Shown: positions 6,555 to 10,309 of the stretch, one piece after another
How the letters are laid out: every line of letters begins with the position of its first letter
Numbering within the stretch: the stretch's first letter is position 1
Origin: Methanosarcinales archaeon
GTDB taxonomy: Archaea; Halobacteriota; Methanosarcinia; Methanosarcinales; Methanogasteraceae
Direction of reading: 5' to 3'
Assembly: GCA_030666765.1 (NCBI GenBank)
Contig: DAOUXE010000018.1
Span: 1-10,309 of the forward strand
DNA: 10,309 nt
Translations under genes and position numbers: made by a program
Notes under the pieces: generated by a model
What the model was told of the DNA's origin: nothing
What the model saw: the letters and a program-made list of their open reading frames with translations, nothing else
The model's database searches: none

Positions 6555-6784
6555 GGGTCTTTGGTATCTCGCGTTGCAGCGATCAAAACCCCGGAGACTT
6601 TTGATATTTCCGAAATAAGATTTCGGAAAACCACAGAGGGTCCGGAGTGACGCAGAGGGGGCAAAAGATGAAAATAACAACTTTTTATGCTCTCTGTGTC
6701 TAATATGGTTTAATCTTCCGTACTGTAACCAGATCCCTCTGAAAGGGTGAATAAGTGCATGCACTTGCGAATTGCCAGAGAGCT
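6555..6784 (+). repeat. Dispersed intergenic element, copy B
   Basis: Second copy of the element at 4610-4830, same orientation, 1,945 bp away, so the two copies bracket the stand-alone YG gene and the GC-rich spacer. The first hairpin is perfect here: tttccgaaat (6607-6616), loop aag, atttcggaaa (6620-6629). In copy A the two changed stem positions still allow U-G pairs if the plus strand is transcribed. The later 'accacagaggg' arm pairs only with interruption (ctctg and tggttt near 6693-6713). Confidence 0.8.
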
Positions 6785-6862
6785 GAAATTATAGAATTAT
6801 ACAACCGATCCTCAAAGAAATGCATGCCTTCAGAACCGCGTCTGATGCAGTTTTCTTTCGAA

Positions 6863-6896
6863 ATCTTTTGGAACTACAGAATCCGTCAGAATCAGA
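6863..6896 (+). repeat. 'acagaatccgtcagaatcaga' direct repeat, copy 1
   Basis: Begins atcttttg, followed by a variable few bases, then acagaatccgtcagaatcag. The same arrangement recurs at 7035-7069, 172 bp away. Inside the unit agaatc occurs twice, separated by cgtc. Confidence 0.7.
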
Positions 6897-6968
6897 AACT
6901 TTTGCTAATAACCGCGCATAATTAACCTAACCAAAATTAACTTCTTCATGGGCATATTCTGCGACTCA

Positions 6969-7053
6969 AAAAACCCTCTCTGTGTTCTCTGTTACCTCTG
7001 TGGTTTTATTTCTTATGCTATCTCATCTTCCGACATCTTTTGAAAACCACAGA
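6969..7053 (-). terminator. Inverted repeat and T-run after the large exoprotein gene
   Basis: tctgtggtttt (6997-7007) and aaaaccacaga (7043-7053) are perfect 11-bp complements with a 35-nt loop, starting about 25 nt past the stop. Further along the minus strand a T6 run lies at 6969-6974. It could end or stabilise the transcript, but the arms also belong to the dispersed repeat family, so the arrangement may be incidental. Confidence 0.35.
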
Positions 7054-7069
7054 ATCCGTCAGAATCAGA
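7035..7069 (+). repeat. 'acagaatccgtcagaatcaga' direct repeat, copy 2
   Basis: Second copy of the unit at 6863-6896, here preceded by gaaaacc so that it reads accacagaatcc, linking it to the wider accacag word family in this window. It lies within 45 nt of the stop of the large exoprotein gene. Confidence 0.7.
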
Positions 7070-7077
7070 TTTTTTCA

Positions 7078-10000
7078 TCATTTTAACTCCATGTAAATAT
7101 CCAGATCCCCGCCAACCACCGGATTAAGCGTACACGGAGCCGCGAATTCGTAATTATGCGCGGCACCGCCAAGACCTGTCGCAGCCACCCTTATCTTTGT
7201 TACGAATACGAGAGTCTCATTGGTAGTATCATAATACCCATTGGTGTCAGAAGCAGCATCCCATAAGATTCCTGTAACGAAATTCGCGCTTTCAACTGAT
7301 GCATGGTCCACCATCATGGTACTGTTTATGACCGGTACATTCGGTATGAGGTTTCCATAGACCGTGAACGATGCCTTGAACGATGCCGTGCTTAGATTAC
7401 CGCCGCCGAACAGCTCAGTAATGTTATTGTCAACAAATCCTGTCGAATTGTTGCTGCCAGCAACCATGCCAAGATGGGTATCGGCATCAAGAAAGTCATG
7501 CCCGCTTGTATTCAATGCATTATTACTGTCGCAGCCGAGTGCGTGGAGAGTGCTCCAGTTTACAGTTACGCCATCATTTACGATGTATACATACCCGACA
7601 TCGGTCTCATTGCTCCATGTCCAGTCATAGAGCGAGTCGGAAGCACTGTCGGATAGTGCGATGCTGCCGCTCACATTCCCGTAGTATTTCTGCCACGCGG
7701 AGACGTTTATCACTGCTGACGCGTTGTTGTTCGTGGTGTTTGCAGCAGACTCGCTGGCAGGATTGGCAGGGTTTACCCATGTCGAGATGTTGTGCGTGCC
7801 AACCAGCGAGGGATTCCAGTATCCGGTAATGTGCGTGGTGTTGTGTGGATAGCCGGTGGCTATACTCCCCAGTTCTCCCTCTGTTGACACGTTGTACGTA
7901 GAGTTCCAGAAGCATCCGCTCCAGTTGCCAGCTACGCCAGCGGAGTCGAAGAAAGACAGATCGAAGTTAGAGGTTACATTTCCGTCTGCATAGTTTGCTA
8001 TAGTCACATTGATCGTGATGTTCCTATTCTCTTTGACGTGGCAGCCGGTCCCGGTCTCAGAGATCGCTGATCTGTTTTCGCTAGTATCCCATTGACCAAA
8101 CGTTACGTTGATCACGCGAAGGTCGGGTTTATAGCCTGCGTAAAAACTCCGGACATCTGATTCATTGCTTAAACCACCATCTGTTGTATTTACCTTCCAG
8201 TAATATTTTTCCTTTTCCAACCGGTATTGATTTAATATCTCTGTTGCCGATAACGTTCTGGTATAGAGTGCTACTTCGTCTATAAAGCCGTTAAACGAAT
8301 TGTCATTCTTGCTACAGGCTCTTCTGCCTATCCAAATGCTATTGCCGTCTGTTCCGGTGAGGTTAGTAGTTGTGTTCCTGGAGCCTACGCAAGCACCGTC
8401 CAGATAAATTGTCTGGTTCATATCCGGAGTATTATAAGTAAAAGCAGCATGATGCCATGTATTCGCTGTGATTGTTGTATTAACTTCCAAATCGTCACCC
8501 CAGAACCGCATGTTAATACTTTCATTATTATAACGGAATAAATCCAGATGCAAACAGGTATTACTATTGGTGGTACTGCCCTTGCTTAATAATGTCTGCC
8601 TGACATCGGTGGCGTTAGATCTTGTATTAAACCACAAAGAAACAGTAAATGAAGAATTATCGAGGTTCAAACTGCCGTCATCACCACAATCTATGTAATC
8701 ATCGCTGCCGTCAAACTCAAACGCACCCGCGAATTTACCGCCTGTTATGTTCCATACCGGAGCCGTGCTTGTGGTAGTGCTGCCAAGTGTGCCATTATTC
8801 TCATTACCAGTAAAGTCATAAACCGCATTTGCTACACCTCTCTCTGTGTGCTCACCATACTCACCTCTGTTATCAAAGTGCATCAACATCGCTAAACCAT
8901 CTTCGTCTGGTTTGATAGGCAGTGCGGTTAAATTGTAAGTTATAGTACTGCCATCAGCAACGTTCTCTTCTATATAAACCAAACCTTCGGAAGCGTTTAA
9001 ACCGTCAATGTTGTCGTTTGCATAGAAATAAACTGTCATGTCGTCGTCATCTGCGTCGGTCACGGCCGCATTTAATATGACCCAGTTGTTGGGTGTTACC
9101 GAACCATTGGGTGGGCTCTTTGGGGTTGCGTCTGGTGCACTGTCATTAATACCGAATGTTCTTGTCTCTGAAGTAACAGCATTAGCGGCATCATCCCTGC
9201 AAGTCATATACCAGTTGTGAGAACCGTTAGAGATCCCGGAAATACTATAATTCGTTGGTTGCCCCGATATGGAAGCAATACCGCTCTGATTAGTTACACC
9301 ATCAATCACCAGGTCGCATGATAACGCACCATCCAAATTATCTGTTGCCGTCCAGTTGAAGTTGACTGTTGATGAACTCAGATCGGCTTTATCATCCGGA
9401 TCATTCAGTTGAATGGTTGGCCCGGTATTATCAATCGTGAAATTAATAGTTGTTAAATAACTTTCAACATCGCTTAAATTGTCATCAGCAACCGCGGTCA
9501 CCTTTATGCGGTATTCCGCATCCGAAACCGTGCTCGTATCAAAGGTGATGTCTACATTACTGTCGTCCTGGCTGTAGAAACTTGAGTCGATTGTCGTGTT
9601 GAGTATGCCGTTGGAATTGTATAGTTGTAAGCTGTGTTCTACCGTACCAGGTGCATCCGGGTCTTTTGCCATGTTTGCATTGATGGTCATATCTCCGGCA
9701 TACGAGCCGGTCAGGTCGTAATCTTTTGTGCCGCCGGCATTCTCATAATACGCGATACTGGGATTGGAAATGGGATAATTGACGTCTCCGATGTCGTCCG
9801 TATGTAATGTGAAATTGGTATAATTGCTGCCGACATCACTCTCAACATAAACACCCAACTGGAATTGGTCGCCATCTTTTATCTCTGAGAACCAGATGTC
9901 AGGCGTGAATTGGGCTTGTACCCAGTTATCCGTATCATTAGTTAAAGACCATGCAACGTTGGAATTGGCGAAACTTACGTTTGCACTCGAACTGCCATTC

Positions 10001-10309
10001 GCGTACCTTACCGTGTAATTCCCGGCGGTAGTATCGCTCTCATAAGCGATATAATACGTATCGGTTGCATCAATGCCACTGATTTTGCTGTTAGTTACAC
10101 CATAGCACGATCTCGAATAGCTGCTATTTCGCGATGTATACGCAGTAGCATCCAAATCCGTAGTATTAAAAGAGTTGAAATATGCGCAATTATTATCTAG
10201 TGAGGCTTTCTTAACTCCCCGATTGTAAAGCTCCTTGATTTCATCCGTGGATAAACTTCTGTTCCAGATTGCTACTTCATCTATCAACCCGGAGTAGTAG
10301 GGACTATTC
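7078..10309 (-). CDS. Large multidomain exoprotein, 5' end outside the window (partial)
   Basis: At least 1,076 residues are visible and the frame stays open to the edge, so the signal peptide and more modules lie outside. Counting from the codon at 10287: residues 1-30 are the tail of a LamG/concanavalin-like domain (LIDEVAIWNRSLSTDEIKEL); the TTG there is internal, since NSPYYSG precedes it. Beta-sandwich and Ig-like segments follow (about 35-460, including TIDNTGPTIQLNDPDDKADL). A full LamG domain spans about 465-690 (FEFDGSDDYIDCGDDGSLNL, SFTVSLWFNT, then GFIDEVALYTRTLSATEI). A CARDB-like domain covers about 720-860 (PDLRVINVTF, NITINVTIANYADGNVTS). A YG domain fills about 863-1069 (WQKYYGNVSGSIALSD, NETLVFVTKIRV, HNYEFAAPC). 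More than 40 N-x-S/T sequons mark a heavily glycosylated outer-surface chain. The C-terminus has no membrane helix. LamG and CARDB are glycan- and protein-binding folds, so adhesion is plausible. The 5' two thirds are AT-richer than the 3' third. Confidence 0.93.
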   Translation of the reverse strand, partial: NSPYYSGLIDEVAIWNRSLSTDEIKELYNRGVKKASLDNNCAYFNSFNTTDLDATAYTSRNSSYSRSCYGVTNSKISGIDATDTYYIAYESDTTAGNYTVRYANGSSSANVSFANSNVAWSLTNDTDNWVQAQFTPDIWFSEIKDGDQFQLGVYVESDVGSNYTNFTLHTDDIGDVNYPISNPSIAYYENAGGTKDYDLTGSYAGDMTINANMAKDPDAPGTVEHSLQLYNSNGILNTTIDSSFYSQDDSNVDITFDTSTVSDAEYRIKVTAVADDNLSDVESYLTTINFTIDNTGPTIQLNDPDDKADLSSSTVNFNWTATDNLDGALSCDLVIDGVTNQSGIASISGQPTNYSISGISNGSHNWYMTCRDDAANAVTSETRTFGINDSAPDATPKSPPNGSVTPNNWVILNAAVTDADDDDMTVYFYANDNIDGLNASEGLVYIEENVADGSTITYNLTALPIKPDEDGLAMLMHFDNRGEYGEHTERGVANAVYDFTGNENNGTLGSTTTSTAPVWNITGGKFAGAFEFDGSDDYIDCGDDGSLNLDNSSFTVSLWFNTRSNATDVRQTLLSKGSTTNSNTCLHLDLFRYNNESINMRFWGDDLEVNTTITANTWHHAAFTYNTPDMNQTIYLDGACVGSRNTTTNLTGTDGNSIWIGRRACSKNDNSFNGFIDEVALYTRTLSATEILNQYRLEKEKYYWKVNTTDGGLSNESDVRSFYAGYKPDLRVINVTFGQWDTSENRSAISETGTGCHVKENRNITINVTIANYADGNVTSNFDLSFFDSAGVAGNWSGCFWNSTYNVSTEGELGSIATGYPHNTTHITGYWNPSLVGTHNISTWVNPANPASESAANTTNNNASAVINVSAWQKYYGNVSGSIALSDSASDSLYDWTWSNETDVGYVYIVNDGVTVNWSTLHALGCDSNNALNTSGHDFLDADTHLGMVAGSNNSTGFVDNNITELFGGGNLSTASFKASFTVYGNLIPNVPVINSTMMVDHASVESANFVTGILWDAASDTNGYYDTTNETLVFVTKIRVAATGLGGAAHNYEFAAPCTLNPVVGGDLDIYMELK

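Larger units (their letters stand above)
6785..7077. other. Spacer downstream of the large exoprotein gene, with repeat words
   Basis: No coding frame. The stretch holds two copies of acagaatccgtcagaatcag, an inverted ccacagag-type unit at 6977-7008, and an inverted repeat just past the upstream gene's stop. It therefore looks like an accumulation of dispersed repeat fragments rather than a lost gene. Confidence 0.5.

Noticed and set aside
6312..6650. Plus-strand 112-aa frame ending in a peptide also encoded in copy A (4523-4705)
   Set aside because: The shared peptide simply reflects the repeated DNA. Differences between the copies fall at first and second codon positions as often as third, so there is no sign of protein-level selection.
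4610..6784. Composite transposon interpretation of the two direct repeats
   Set aside because: No transposase frame, no terminal inverted repeats and no flanking target duplications were found.
10285..10287. TTG at 10287 as the start of the large exoprotein
   Set aside because: The frame continues to the window edge with residues (SPYYSG) that complete a LamG C-terminal motif, and no signal peptide follows, so the codon is internal.

Overview
The window looks archaeal and most likely comes from a euryarchaeal (Halobacteriota-type) genome, such as a Methanosarcinales or ANME-like methane archaeon. The grounds are TATA-like boxes placed about 30-50 nt before starts, GGAGG ribosome binding sites, exported proteins dense in N-glycosylation sequons, a C-terminal module resembling the archaeal PGF-pre-PGF domain, and dispersed 'accacagagg' intergenic repeats. 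No sequence search was possible, so the lineage is an inference. Overall GC is near 50%, with one clear AT-rich exception inside the gene at the right edge. All four convincing genes lie on the minus strand, so transcription runs from high to low coordinates.

Layout from right to left, in the direction of transcription: (1) 7078-10309+ is a very large exoprotein cut by the window edge, built of LamG-like, Ig-like and CARDB-like modules and ending in a 'WxxYYGxVxG' domain. (2) 5731-7077 is a 1.35 kb spacer with an inverted repeat just past the stop, a pair of 'acagaatccgtcagaatcaga' repeats, copy B of a dispersed 230-bp element, a GC-rich stretch with no convincing gene, and a small leader hairpin. 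(3) 5068-5730 is a 220-aa secreted protein consisting of a signal peptide and one stand-alone 'YG' domain, followed by a terminator-like hairpin. (4) 4464-5067 is a spacer with copy A of the dispersed element and a TATA box. (5) 2481-4463 is a 660-aa surface protein with a lipoprotein-like signal, a divergent YG domain, an Ig-like (Big-1 type) domain, a PGF-pre-PGF-like domain, a Pro/Thr stalk and a C-terminal membrane anchor. (6) 1986-2480 is a spacer with what looks like a decayed 5' piece of a group II intron RNA, a hairpin made of two inverted 'ccacagat' repeats, and the next promoter. (7) 255-1985 is a membrane-anchored surface protein with three tandem cell-wall-binding-2-like repeats; I place its start at a TTG rather than the upstream ATG. 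(8) 1-254 is non-coding with two palindromic elements.

Taken together this is a cell-envelope locus: four exported proteins in a row, two with their own membrane anchors and one (perhaps two) without. Three of the four share one recurring domain (the YG domain). The long spacers and separate promoters argue against a single tight operon. No tRNA, rRNA, CRISPR array, transposase or metabolic gene was seen. The most interesting points are the shared YG domain in three architectures, the triple CWB2-like repeat in an archaeal membrane protein, the compositional seam inside the large gene, the intron-like RNA remnant, and the direct repeats flanking the stand-alone YG gene.
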